From assembly GCA_963693365.1 (NCBI GenBank), contig CAVNZM010000002.1, positions 4,464,001-4,528,000 on the forward strand: 64,000 nucleotides of DNA, given 5' to 3'. This stretch comes from Amoebidium appalachense. Its lineage: Eukaryota; Ichthyosporea. Of this stretch, positions 25,901 through 37,295 are shown piece by piece. The position numbers and the translations under genes were made by a program. Numbering within the stretch: position 1 is the first letter of the stretch; every line of letters begins with the position of its first letter. The notes below the pieces were generated by a model. That model did no database searches. It saw nothing but the letters and a program-made list of their open reading frames with translations, and was not told the DNA's origin.

Positions 25901-26002
25901 GCCCGGCAGGCCCACCAAGACCATCAGCACCCTTTCCCCAGGAGGGGCCGAGTCCAGGTGGCCACTGGTGTGCACCAGCCGCCAGTCCGCAGCCGCCTCC
26001 AT
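22286..26002 (-). CDS. PFKFB: 6-phosphofructo-2-kinase/fructose-2,6-bisphosphatase, phosphatase site degenerate
   Basis: Ten in-phase exons: 25841-26002, 25561-25711, 25257-25390, 25041-25135, 24528-24615, 24073-24245, 23593-23677, 23081-23307, 22931-23005, 22491-22646. The kinase half has the P-loop GLPGTGKS (aa 31-38), RVFNVGNHRREA, FFAPDNE, ILDATNTT and SPDYKG...AMDD. The phosphatase half follows (HIHPRPVYLMRAGDS, YTSPLRRAIHTAE, VVVVSHLS, HTIIKLIPEMYG). The enzyme sets fructose-2,6-bisphosphate, the main activator of glycolytic PFK1. The phosphoenzyme His of the RHGE motif is Ala243, and the usual catalytic Glu of the NEIDAG motif is Met339, while His406 is kept. Phosphatase activity is therefore expected to be lost. 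Intron 8 is GC-AG. The 3' end is unsure: exon 10 either splices at 22491 or reads through to a stop at 22286. Confidence 0.88.
22357..22362 (+). terminator. Candidate polyadenylation signal of the SREBP-like gene
   Basis: AATAAA 288 bases after the inferred stop. It lies over the antisense 3' part of PFKFB, so the two transcripts would overlap tail to tail. Confidence 0.35.
23660..23905 (-). repeat. Iterated 3' splice site repeat in PFKFB intron 6
   Basis: Five to six copies of a 39-46 base unit. On the gene strand each reads GGTCTATGGGCTGGCAGGGAGG followed by TTATGCTGTCTGATG, that is, acceptor CAG plus the first 18 bases of exon 7. The copy nearest the gene body (ending at 23677) is the one that keeps the frame. 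Confidence 0.85.
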
Positions 26003-26924
26003 CCTCCCTGCGACAACCTTATCCGCCTCGTGTGCACTACCACCGGCCGCGGCCTAGGCACGGAAGAGGTCTGGGAACTGTTGCTGCATGAAAACAGGGG
26101 CCTAGGTATGTACCACACATGCAGAAAGCTTTGGCGCGAACCGCTTGCACTGGCGAAAAGCCTCCGTTTTACTTTTTTTGGCTCTCAATGCGATGAGTCA
26201 GTAACGGACAGTCGAGGAATGATCGGTATGTTGCGGGTATGTGCGAGGCTATCATGCGATTGGCCGGAGCATAAAGAGAGTTCCTTCCACAACCAACTGA
26301 CCAAGCTCTCGTCTTTGTTCCTCTCTTCTTCTCTCACTCTCCAACGATTTGTTTACCTATCACAAACAGCCTGATCAAGCTAGCAGGGAGTCACCGTGCT
26401 GTCTCTGAGTCACCAACTCGAGTGTCCGTTGAGGGATGAGGTTACTACGGTATACTTTGTTATACTGCAGTTATGTATTTGGTAGTTTCTATAGGCACTA
26501 ACACTAGACCCGTCCAGCAGCCACCTAGGCATACAGCACAGTAGGAGTAATGAAAGAAATGAAAGGTGCAGGGCCAAGCACATAGTCGTTAACAGTGCGG
26601 TTGGTCACTCACCTGACACCGTTGCCAAACCAAACCAACACACACTTGATGGGCAGCACTCGCACGCACGTACCCAACCACCAACACAGTTGTTGTACAC
26701 AGCCCACATTGGACACGCGGGCTAATTGTCCAGACTGCATTCTGCGTGGTGGCCGAGCGACGTAGGTGCGGCGGGGTGGCAGCCAGGTGCAGTAATAGCT
26801 CTGCCGGCGCCTGCCTAGCCCCGAGGGTGCAGTGTGGCCCTTGGAGGGCCCATTCACGCCCACCAGCATAGGCCCCGGCCCCGCCCTGGCCTGCAGCCCC
26901 CAGGGGTTGGCGTTTGCCGCAAGC
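26003..26924. promoter_or_regulatory. Divergent intergenic region, PFKFB / LIM-homeobox
   Basis: About 0.9 kb between divergent starts. One ATTGG box lies near 26259. There is an open frame in phase with the LIM exon from 26799, so a short upstream exon cannot be excluded. No other gene is seen. Confidence 0.35.
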
Positions 26925-27687
26925 ATGCTGTCTGCCGTGTGTTCCGGCTGCAACACCGAAATAACGGGCCAGGTAGAGTGTGCTGCACGCACTTGCAGTA
27001 GCACTTTGCCATACACACGCTTACAACATAACACAGCTAGCACATACACATACGCCCACAACACATAGCACTCACACACCCACACATAACACAGCTATCA
27101 CGCACACACACATACACACACACGCACACAGAACACAGCTAGCACACACACACAGATACGCATAACACAGCCAGGACACACACAGAGACACACTGCACAG
27201 CAAGCACAGACACACAGATACACACTCAGAGAAACAAGTAATAACGTTCCCGCACACATACACTCGCACAAACTCACCACCCCCACGCGCGCGCACACAC
27301 ACCCACACACACAAAAACACACCCACCACACCCGTGCGCGCACGTGTGCACACACACACGCACACACACACGCACGCGCACACGCACCCAAACACATACA
27401 CACACTTAACCACTCACAAACACACACGTGGCGGGCTAACACTACACACATAATCTGAGGCTCAGGCACACAAGCAAGTGGCCTGTGGTCACTCCCATGT
27501 GCTCTACATTACTCTCGAAAACCCCTCCGCACAAGCACAGTGTGGCTCGTAGAAATACACAGGGCGGGGAAAATGTGTCCATGCCTTCAGTGGCGTGCTG
27601 CACGCACCCACGAACGCACAAGTACATTCACACGAACACGTTATCACATGCACACTTGCACGTAGTGCACATACACTAGCTTACAAG

Positions 27688-27773
<86 letters not shown>

Positions 27774-27937
27774 GTGCATAACAGGCACACAGTCTTGTTA
27801 CTGATTATAAGGACACGCTTTGATGTAAATGCCAAAGCATATTGGCGTTTACGTGCCTGCCCTACACGCACGCGCACTTCAGAAGGAAGCGGCATGCACA
27901 TATACACGCACAAGGATGGTCAACAGAAGCATACACG

Positions 27938-28032
<95 letters not shown>

Positions 28033-31000
28033 GCAAGCCCTTGTATACGTACACACCCGTGCACACACACGTAGACATGCACAAACACACGTTTGCATGC
28101 ACATTCACACACACCCCACACACACGTGCCCGCCCGCTCGCACACACGGACTCATCTATGTACAAAAACACAAACACACACACACGCACAAGCAGACACA
28201 TAAGTGACCTACGTTTATATACACGTCCACACACCCTGCACCTGAACCCCCCCCCCCCCCTCCCCCTGCTCACCTTCATCCTCCAGGTGATGTCTGCATA
28301 TGAGCGGCTCTACCACCCCGCCTGCTTTGTGTGTGCCCAGTGTCTGCAGCCCATCCATGCCGGGGAGACGTTTGCCCTCCGAGGCAACGACCTGTACTGC
28401 AAGAAGGACTATGACAGGGTGCTGGCTGCAGGTATGCTAGGTGGCCAGGGGCAGGGGAGAGGGGGGCAGTCGGCTGACGGTCTGGGCCCACAGGGAGCAT
28501 GTCGCCACTGGTGGGCAGTGACAGGGTAGGTGGGGAGGAGGGTGGGGGTGGGGGTGGCCGGGGGGGGGGGGGGGAGGGGGAGGAGGGGGGAGGGAGGGAG
28601 GGAGGGGGGTGCTGAGGGGCAGGGGCAGGACAAGAAGCGCACACGCACAGCCATCAGCGAGGAGCAGACGGCCATCCTGCGGCGGTTCTTTACAACCAAC
28701 CCGACACCAGACCAGGCCCAGAGGGTGCAGCTGGCTCGCACCACAGGTCTGACACCAAGGGTCGTGCAGGTGTGTGTGTGTGTGTGCGTGGGGGGGGGGG
28801 AGAAGGAAGAGGCTTTGGGCGGGGGGGAAGGAAGGGGGAGGGGGGGGGGGGGGGGGGGGGGGGGGGCTCTGACCACCAGGGTGGTTGCAGGTTTGGTTTC
28901 AAAATCGGAGAGCAAAGTTGAAGAAGACAGAGAGCCTTACACACCCAAGGTATGTTGCCTTATGCCCTGGTGGTGGGTGTGCTCCATTAGCATGGTGGTG
29001 GGTGTGTTCTATTCTACAGAGATCTGCCCGCATGGTAGCAGGGAGAGCAAAGGTGTTATGGATGTGTGGCCTGGTGGGCACTGGCCTACATCTGGCAGGG
29101 GCACAAATGGCATGAGTGTGGCACATCCCTGTCAGGTTTCACGTGGGCATGCACTGGGAGTGCACTCTATTCCTTCTACTCAAGCGTGATGATACTGGTA
29201 ATTATAGTAGAGTTTGTATGTGTGTCTGGTGTCTATCGGTGTGCTGGGGCATCCGTGCGTGTGTGCATGCTGTGCGTGTCCTGGATGTGTCCTGGACGTG
29301 CCTGCCGTGTGTGTGTGTGTGTGCTGTGTGTGCGCCTTGTGTTTGCATGCTCTTTGTGTCCTGTGAGTGCATCCTGTGATTGTGCATGTTGTGTGCATGC
29401 TTGTGTCTTGCGTTTGCATGCCCTTTGTGTCATGTGTGTGCGTGCTGTGTGTATCATGTTTGCGCATGCTGTGTGGGGCCTATGCACCAGCTGCCACATG
29501 ATTTGCTGACGTCATGCACAGTGATAGCTCTATCAACCTAAACCTTGCCCGGTCAGCCCCTGTCAGGTAACCCCTGCCCTCCCCCCCCCCCCCCCCCCCC
29601 CCCCCGCATTCAAAACCCCCCCTGTCTTCTTTCAGAGGTGTCCTTTCAGGACAGACCACTGTGTGGAGACATCTTTACTTCCATGCAACCGGGCATGGTT
29701 GCTCTGTGTCGTGCATCTGTAAGCACATACGCGTTTGTCGCTGCACTGCATTAGTTTGCACATACATCTTCACCGTTTTGCTCACCTTGCTTGCATAAGC
29801 AACCCTGCTCGTCTTTGATCAAGACGGGTTGACCCACCCAAGTTCAGTTGATGCTGCTGTCTGAGTTGGAGCGTCGTATATACGCGGGCTAAGGGGTCGA
29901 AACTCAGACGCAATTGATGACTTGGGCCCTCCCTGAGGATGGGCTCTGCTTATGACGCATACTGTGCGCATGGCTGATGCTGCATACTTGAATGTTTGCC
30001 TTTGCATGTGTCCTGCACCATGCTTCTCATCGTGTATGCGTACTTCGTACTGTGTTCCGCATTCAAACCCCCCCCCCCCCCCCCCCTCTCTCCCCACCCC
30101 CTCCTCCCCCCGGGTGGCTGGGCTGGTTCTGACCTACCCCCAGCCCACAGCAGCAGCGAGTGCAGACGTCAGCAGACCCATTCAGCCAGCCACAGCACAG
30201 AGTGGCCCCACAGGTAGGTGTGGGCCTAATTGGCAGCATGTTTGTTTGAATAGGATGGCACTATCTCATATGGCATAGCTCGGCCAATCAAATCATTCCG
30301 ATTGGTATCTATTGCAGCAATAGATCGGTTGAATCCGTGGTTTCTGACCAATAGCCCTCGATACTCCAAGTTTTAGCCAATCAAATTCAACCCTCCCGCC
30401 CATACACTGTATGCTTCATGGGCATTACTCTGGGTGGCAGCTCTGAGGGTGTGTGGGCCATCCCCTTATGTGGCAGCAGAAACAGGGTGATGAGTGTGTC
30501 ATAAGTCACCAGCATGGCCATCCTAAGAGATGCTCAGAAAGGCCTGTGTCCAAAAGGGTGGCTTGCATCCCGACCGCTTTTCGCGCAACAAAATATGGTT
30601 TGTTTTGGTTCCATGCAATCCAAATATAGCGCAATCAGAATCAATATTCTAGTGGATTCGTGTTCCAATCAATTGCCCCCAGTACATATGCGTGGTAGAT
30701 GTGGTGTACTCGCAACGGCGGTATGATCGGAACAGGGGTAGGCCAGCAGAAACACCCGGAAAGGGGCTGGGAGGGGATGTTTGGCCACCAAATTAACTCT
30801 TATGGGAGGTTATCTTTGGCCACCCAATTGACTCTGGTGGCTGCAGGGGACATTGTCGCCCAACCATCTACTGCACACGGACATGGAGGTGGGTGGGGGG
30901 AATGCATGCAGGGGGATGTGGTAGAGGGTGCCGGGTGCTGACGGGCACACAGAGGGGCCTGCATCGGGGCCAGAGCATGCCCAATCTGGTGCTGCCGGAC

Positions 31001-31458
31001 GATGCCACCAGCATGCCCTGTGCAGACCTGAGGGATGGGGCCTGGCTGGACCCCCCCATGGCCCCGGCCCCGACCTCGTCCACCGACCACCTGCAGGCCA
31101 CAGTCAAGGCCGAGCAGGTGCCGCTGCTGCTGCAGCCCATCGGCCTCAAGCGGTGCACATCCACCCCCCAGCTGCCTGGCCCACCCCCCGGCCCCATCTA
31201 CTCGGGTCTGCTACCTGCCTGGGTGTGTCGCTGGCTGTGGTCTGCAGTTTACTGACATGTGGGGGTGTGTAGGGTCTGTGGACTCGCCCAAAATTCGACG
31301 GGGGTCCAACCTCAAATTGCGGCCATCGCCGTACAATGTAGGTGGCCTGCATGGGCTGACAGGTAGGGGTAGGGCAGGGCTGACAGGGTGGGGTGCAGCG
31401 GTTGGTTGAGATGGATGCATTTGGCTCCATGCCGTCATCACCAGGTGGGTGCAGAGGT

Positions 31459-31493
<35 letters not shown>

Positions 31494-31661
31494 TGCATGT
31501 TTGTGTTTGCAGTGTCTGAAGGGTGTGGGCCTGCAGGGATGTCACCGATGCTGCACAGCATTTCACTGATGGACCTGGGCGGGCCGGCTACCAGCGACTT
31601 TGACTTTGACCGCCTGACCACAGAGCTGCTGCAGGAGTGTCTGGGCCACAACATGCAATAG
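26925..31661 (+). CDS. LIM-homeodomain transcription factor with a single LIM domain
   Basis: Eleven in-phase exons: 26925-26972, 28287-28431, 28494-28525, 28623-28769, 28891-28949, 30144-30213, 30847-30888, 30953-31205, 31273-31337, 31399-31444, 31513-31661 (351 aa from the first in-frame ATG). One complete LIM zinc module at about aa 6-53 fits C-x2-C-x16-H-x2-C-x2-C-x2-C-x18-C-x2-D. The homeodomain (about 79-137) runs from KKRTRTAIS to VWFQNRRAKLKK, with an intron directly before VWFQ, a position common in LIM and paired-class homeoboxes. The rest is Ser/Pro-rich and ends in TSDFDFDRLTTELLQECL, a possible activation helix. It should be a nuclear DNA-binding developmental regulator. NP.PD, TGLTPRV resembles Lhx2/9, Lhx6/8 and Islet types; I cannot assign a class. 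LIM-HD proteins normally have two LIM domains, so a missed 5' exon is possible. Confidence 0.82.
27061..27420. repeat. Degenerate CA-rich tract in LIM-homeobox intron 1
   Basis: CA-rich sequence with ACACAGCTAGCACA-like repeats and scattered CG pairs. Non-coding. Confidence 0.8.
27689..27772. repeat. (CA)n microsatellite
   Basis: Pure CA array within LIM-homeobox intron 1. Confidence 0.95.
27941..28031. repeat. (CA)n microsatellite
   Basis: Pure CA array within LIM-homeobox intron 1. Confidence 0.95.
29921..30068 (+). repeat. Inverted repeat, arm A
   Basis: A 148-base unique sequence from CTTGGGCCCTCCCTGAGG to GTTCCGCATTCAAACCC, nearly identical to the reverse complement of 34770-34917. 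It lies in LIM-homeobox intron 5 and is followed by poly-C. Confidence 0.9.
30283..30385. promoter_or_regulatory. CCAAT-box cluster inside LIM-homeobox intron 6
   Basis: Four CCAAT/ATTGG pentamers within about 100 bases, including two CCAATCAAAT words and one in opposite orientation. This could be an internal promoter or enhancer, or part of an old insertion. Confidence 0.3.
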
Positions 31662-32066
31662 AATGTTGGGTGTTTTTTTTTTGGGTGGGTGGGGGTGGGA
31701 GGGGAGGGGGGGGGGGGGAGGGGGGGGGGGGCATCCTTTGGAGAAAAAGGAGAGGGCGCTGGTGGGCTGCCTGGCACTGATAATTGGCAGTGCTTGATGA
31801 GTAAACTATAATAGGTGACGTAAGTGCATGGCTGGTCGCCTTGTCGTGAGTGGAAATGGGGATGAGGGCATACACAAATGGGTAAATATGATGTTTCACA
31901 GGTGTTTGACAGATTACTAGTCTAAGGGATGGAGATGGAGGCGTTAGGTGTAGGCTAATATTAGGTGGCATGCATTATCTGGCAACCTTCTCACGTTGGT
32001 GCAACGATGCAGCTATTTAATGATGATCAATCTTTTCAGTAGAGATCAAGATACATGTTGTAGAAC

Positions 32067-32112
<46 letters not shown>

Positions 32113-32539
32113 GCCCCGAGTCGCCACACACACAAACATTCGTGGGTTTCCCTAGTGGTTTACTAGCACAGTGGTCTCTTCAATGGCGTGGTAATCGGTT
32201 CCTGGTGTTTCCTAGACGGTGGTGCCCTAGTGGGTCACACCCTTGGTGCCGTAGCTGTGTGGGCCGGTGTATTGTGTTCCCCTTTGTTCCGTTAGCCACC
32301 CAGGCCTCCTTTTCTTCCACACTCCTCACCCACCTATCCACTTCTCGTCACCCTGCACAACACTTTACCATCATTGACTTCCTTCTTAACACGGGTGATT
32401 TTCTCACTGCCCGACTTTGTTTTCAATACCTGCGCACTCACGTCACACACGTAATATACAACCACCCTCCCAACCTGAATACCTGGTTAATTAGCTCCTT
32501 TTCTTTCTTCCTTTCTTTCTTCCCCCCCCCCTTTTTTTT

Positions 32540-32570
<31 letters not shown>

Positions 32571-33626
32571 TGTCTTAGATACTATGTCTCTAAGGTGTGT
32601 GACTTTAGCGGCCGTGGCCGTGTAATAGGTACCATTAATAAGGGGTGGCTCTCGTCTGTATTATGATGTACATATATCATGCATATGGGGCACATGTGTT
32701 TCCGGATTGGCCGGAGGGAGCGGCCAATAAAGTGCAATGATCCCCACAAACACACCACCATCGTACACCAGCACCAGTGGTACCAGTAATTCGTGACCAA
32801 ACACACACAGACACATTGGCCAATATGGCTATGTTCAATGACCTGTTTACCCCCAAGGGCCTTTACCATTGGCTGTAGTGGTTCTTGAAAGAATAATTTT
32901 CTGTGTGAGTTCAGATGATTCGAATTTGAAAAACCCTAGATGATCGACCCAACCACTTGGTTTGCTTGGTTCCTAATGTAGTGGTTGGCCTTTTAATATT
33001 AAGGGTTGGGGGGTTGGGGGGGGGGGGGGGAGAAGGATTAGAAGTTTCGCATGCGAGCAGGCAACAGGCAATGGCAGTGGGAAAGGCCGGGGTTAAATTG
33101 CAGGAGGGGGCGGAGTGGGGGTGGTGTGTGTGTGTGTGGGGGGGGGGAGGGGGGGGGGGGGGGGGGGGGGGATGGGGGGGGGGGGGGGTGGGGCGGGGGG
33201 AATGTTCTACTAATGTTTTCACTGAGGGTTTATCCGGGCCACATGAACATTTAGCATTATAAGTTGGCCTGCATGCAGCAATCCAGTGCTACATTGAAAG
33301 GAGGCACCCCTTCCAACCTTTGGTGGCACCTGGCCAAGACCATCGGCAGCCCTGTTCTTTATTTGTACATACATATTGAGCTGTCAGCAGCATTGAGCTG
33401 TCAGCAGCATTCAAAAACACATGCAGCATGCTGGCACACACGGTTGGTCCCCGTGTGTCAGCCACACTGGTGGGACTGTAAGTGGGACTGTGTTTGGCAC
33501 ATGGAAAAGCCATCCGCCTTGCCCCATAACCTGAGGGTGGTGCCGTTACCACCCGTGACTCTAATTCCATCTCCGTGGGCCCTATAATCCTCTCTACACG
33601 TGCTGTACATGGCCCCTCCTGCCCGT
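31662..33626. other. Convergent intergenic region
   Basis: Nearly 2 kb between two 3' ends. It contains poly-G (31690-31731), a very long poly-C (32070-32110), a T/TG tract (32530-32570), poly-G with one-base interruptions (33134-33200), and a second CCAAT/ATTGG cluster (32704-32872). An open frame at 32142-32666 matches nothing I know. I annotate no gene here. Confidence 0.55.
33358..33363 (-). terminator. Candidate polyadenylation signal of the MIC26/27-like gene
   Basis: AATAAA on the minus strand, 264 bases downstream of the stop codon. Confidence 0.35.
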
Positions 33627-33935
33627 CTACTTGCCCTCCTCCTTGCCTGCCGGCTGGCCTGCCTGTGCCCATGGGCTCAGGGCCTTTGCCTGTGCCTGCA
33701 GCTCAGCCCATGGCACCCGAGTCTGCAGCTGCACCTTGGTCTCTCCCACCGCCTGCCCATCCCCCCACTCAGTAACACCCCCCCCCCCCCCCCCCCCCCC
33801 CTTCCCCCCCCGTTGGCTGGTACCTACCCTGTAGAAGATATTTGGGTAGAACAGCCACAGGGCACCACCCACGGCCGCACTGGGCACCATCACCCGCCGG
33901 ATCAGCCCCCGCTCTACACACAGCCTTGTTAGTCC

Positions 33936-33981
<46 letters not shown>

Positions 33982-35360
33982 TTCCCCCGTCTCTTACTCC
34001 GTGCAGCCAGGTAGCCTCCATAGCCGGCCGCCCACACAGCCAGCAGGCCTGGGAACACCTCGTGCTGGCGTGACTGGCACTGCAGACGAAACGCTGTGGG
34101 CATAGTCAGCACCACATAGTGAAACTATCTCACACTATCCAACAGGCATACTATCCAGTGGTATCCAACAAGCACACGATCTAACAGTATCTAGCAGGCT
34201 CGCCAACCAACAGGCACACTATCCAACAGGGACATCGATTAACAGGCAAATTTCGACCAGTTACACCTTCCACAAGTCGCTTCAGCCAAGCCATACATAT
34301 CACACACACACATACACAAATTTTAATACAGTGATAGATACATACATATACGTGTCACCAGACTAAACACATATACTAGTAGAAGGTATACTAAAGGCAA
34401 CGCAACCTACTCACACGGCATACTGTTCACAAAATCAGTTACGTATGTGTGAGTAATGTTATGAACATGGTGTTTCAAAGAGGGGGGGGGGGGGGGGGAA
34501 GGGGGGGGGGGGGAGGGGAGGGGAATGAATCACGGTAGGCTATATATGGGGGGGGGGGGGGGGGGGTATAAAACACAGTAGGTAGGCTACATATGGGGGG
34601 GCGGAGGGGGGATGAAACACAGTAGGTAGGCTATATATGGGGAAGGTTGTGGTGGTTGGGGGGGGGGGGGGGGGGGGGGATGAAACATGGTATTCACGCT
34701 ATAAATGGGGGAGGGGAGAGAGGACATGAAGCACAGACGGTAGGCTACCAAGAAGGGGAGGGGGGGGGGTTTTGAATGCGGAACACAGTACGAAGTACGC
34801 ATACACGATGAGAAGCATGGTGCAGGACACATGCAAAGGCAAACATTCAAGTATGCAGCATCAGCCATGCGCACAGTATGCGTCATAAGCAGAGCCCATC
34901 CTCAGGGAGGGCCCAAGGGGGGGGGGGGGTGGACAAGTAACACGGCAGGTAGGCTATACATATAGAACCAGCAGACCGTGTACATATTCCCATCCACAGA
35001 CCAACCACAAGTACTAGAGCCAGCACAGCCCCTGTGGGTGCAAGCAGGCAGGCAGGGCACGCACCTAGCACCCTGTCGACCTGTGCCTGTATGCTGGCCC
35101 GTACGGCCCCAACGTTGTCCTTGACCTCTTGCTGCCAGCCCTGCGCACCCCCTCAGCACCACCAAACCTCCACCCAGCACATACGGCAAGAATCGGACGC
35201 CTCCAACGGTGGTGGGGCACCTACCCACAAACAAACACAAACAGGAACTACCTTGAAGATCCCCCCCTTCCCCTTCCCTCTTCCTTCCCTCACCCCCCTT
35301 TCCCCCCCACGGGCACCTACCCACTTTCAAACACAAGCTCACACAGGTCTACCATAAAGA

Positions 35361-35423
<63 letters not shown>

Positions 35424-35747
35424 TGGGCTCACTCACACCTACTGCCCACCAAAGGCTCCCCTCTTCCCCCCTCCACCTCCCCACCCTCCACCCCTTCCGA
35501 GTCCCTCTCGGCCACACACACACAAGCACACACACCTGCACAGTCGCCTCTGCGGCCTGCACCGCACCCCTCACTGACCCGACAGCAGAAGCCACCGCCC
35601 CCTCCTCCCGCTCAGCCCTTGCAGGCACGGGGGTTGCCTCGGCCGGGTCGTCATACAGACTCTCCTGCAGCCCAATCAGTGCTCATTCTGCACAGTCCCC
35701 CCGCCTATTGCAAGCAGACACGCACGCGCACGCACCTTTGCCGTCAT
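33627..35747 (-). CDS. MICOS subunit MIC26/MIC27-like (apolipoprotein O family)
   Basis: Six in-phase exons: 35736-35747 (only MTAK), 35536-35664, 35065-35140, 33998-34093, 33828-33913, 33627-33752 (174 aa; family about 200). It begins with an acidic SLYDDP-like segment that recalls the APOO/APOOL start, then an amphipathic helical region (VGSVRGAVQAAEATVQ, VKDNVGAVRASIQAQ). Two hydrophobic segments follow, about aa 86-102 (LLAVWAAGYGGYLAARS) and 114-131 (VPSAAVGGALWLFYPN), joined by a basic KRGLIRR loop, as in the family's paired glycine-rich inner-membrane helices. Known members sit in the mitochondrial inner membrane, bind cardiolipin and shape cristae junctions. The C-terminal tail is Gln/Ala-rich and ends KEEGK. 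It is head-to-head with the NEPRO-like gene. The family call rests on layout more than strict identity. Confidence 0.65.
34480..34960. repeat. Tandem repeat with embedded G-runs
   Basis: About six diverged copies of a 50-65 base unit, GATGAAACACAGTAGGTAGG followed by CTATATATGG and a variable G-run. Inverted-repeat arm B is embedded between the fifth and sixth copies. It lies in intron 3 of the MIC26/27-like gene. Confidence 0.8.
34770..34917 (-). repeat. Inverted repeat, arm B
   Basis: Reverse complement of arm A (29921-30068), differing at very few positions, about 4.7 kb away, in an intron of a gene on the opposite strand. Confidence 0.9.
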
Positions 35748-36287
35748 GGTGACTGCAGTGTACGCAAGGTGGTGTCTGGTGTGAAGGGACTCGTTTATCA
35801 TCGAGAGCTCAGTCGAGAGAGGCGTGGCCAGGCCAGCAGGCTAGATATACACCTCAGAATTTTTAAAACATTGCACAAGATTATCCCAAGCATGTCTCCT
35901 ACCCCGCCCCATGAAGCCGTGGGATGGGAGGCACGCCCAACATAAACAGTAATCTGTTGCTAGAAGATTTATGATTTATACGAAAGAACACTATCACACA
36001 CATCAGCAAGCAAACAACATAGAAGAAAACGTCACCAGTGCATTTTGCTGTCTGCTCCCTATATATAGACGTCGAAGATATAAAATCTTGATATTTGTCC
36101 GGCTGTCTTCCGTTCCAGGATATATTGCCAAACGCAAATAGATAGAATAGATTTCGTCAAGTCCTCTCAAACGAGTCCGACCACACGTAGGTGCTTACGT
36201 GTATACAGTGGTGCTTACGGTTCGGTGAAAGACGTGTTAGTTTTTGGGCCGCTGCCAGCCAACCTTCCTAAATACGAGTGCACCACC
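35748..36287. promoter_or_regulatory. Bidirectional promoter region, MIC26/27-like / NEPRO-like
   Basis: A 540-base gap between divergent start codons, AT-richer than the flanking genes, with TATATATAGA near 36058 and GATATAAAAT near 36075 as possible TATA-like elements. The factor sites are not clear. Confidence 0.4.
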
Positions 36288-36413
36288 ATGGCAGCTGCAG
36301 GCTTCCTGGACCTGCGCATCTTCCCGCAGGTCCTAGCCACGGGCCAGCGCAGCAGCATTGCAAGCCTGAGGGGCAGAACAGGCGTCGCAGTGCTCACGGA
36401 CAAAGGTGTGTGT

Positions 36414-36450
<37 letters not shown>

Positions 36451-36461
36451 CCCCCCCTCTT

Positions 36462-36499
<38 letters not shown>

Positions 36500-36907
36500 C
36501 ACGCGCGCGTGTGTGGGTGGCGCCCGTGAGTGTGTGCGCATGTCCGCGCGTGCATTGTTCTTTTGGGTGTTCGTGTGCGTGTGTGCGTCTTTGTCTGTGG
36601 GCGTCCCGTGTGTGCTTGCTTTGTGTGGGCGTGCGTCTGTGGATGCGTGTTTGTGTGTTGGGGCTTGTTTCCTGTGTGGTGCTGGTGAAGGCGAGGTAGG
36701 CGGACTGGGGATATGAGGCTGGGAGCTTCAGATAGTGGGTGCTGACTGCTGGGCAGGGCTGCTTGGGCAGGCCCAGAGTCTGCTGGGGTCATTGGCCGGG
36801 CAGTTCCGTGGGCTGCAGGCCGAGGGCTGGCTGCTGGCCCGGCTGCTGTATCGAGGCCGCAGCCAGTACAGGCGCAGCACCGCATATGCTGCCCTGGTCG
36901 AGGTGTG

Positions 36908-36959
<52 letters not shown>

Positions 36960-37260
36960 CCCGCCCGCCTGCCTGCCTCTGACTCACATTACTCTCAGGT
37001 GCAGAAACTGCTGCGGCGTCTGCTTGATGGGGGGCTGGACACGGCAGCAAAGGACCTGACTGCCTGCTATGCACAGTGCGTGCACCCCGTATGTGTGGGG
37101 GGGAGGGGCCGAGGGAGGGCTGACAGGGAGAGTGCAGGCTGGCACGTGGGGAGGGGGAGGGCTACCCCACTGCAGAGGCGCTGGCCGACCTGCTGCACAG
37201 ACTGCTGGTGGCCAGACAGCTGGCCGACCAGGTATGTGTGTGGGTGTGTCGGAGGGAGGG

Positions 37261-37295
<35 letters not shown>

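Noticed and set aside
32142-32666. 174-codon plus-strand frame between convergent genes
   Set aside because: Ends in T-run and TG microsatellite translation, no recognised domain, no start or splice support.
36420-36480. TC-repeat frame after NEPRO exon 1
   Set aside because: Translation of a (CT)n tract directly after the donor; intronic.
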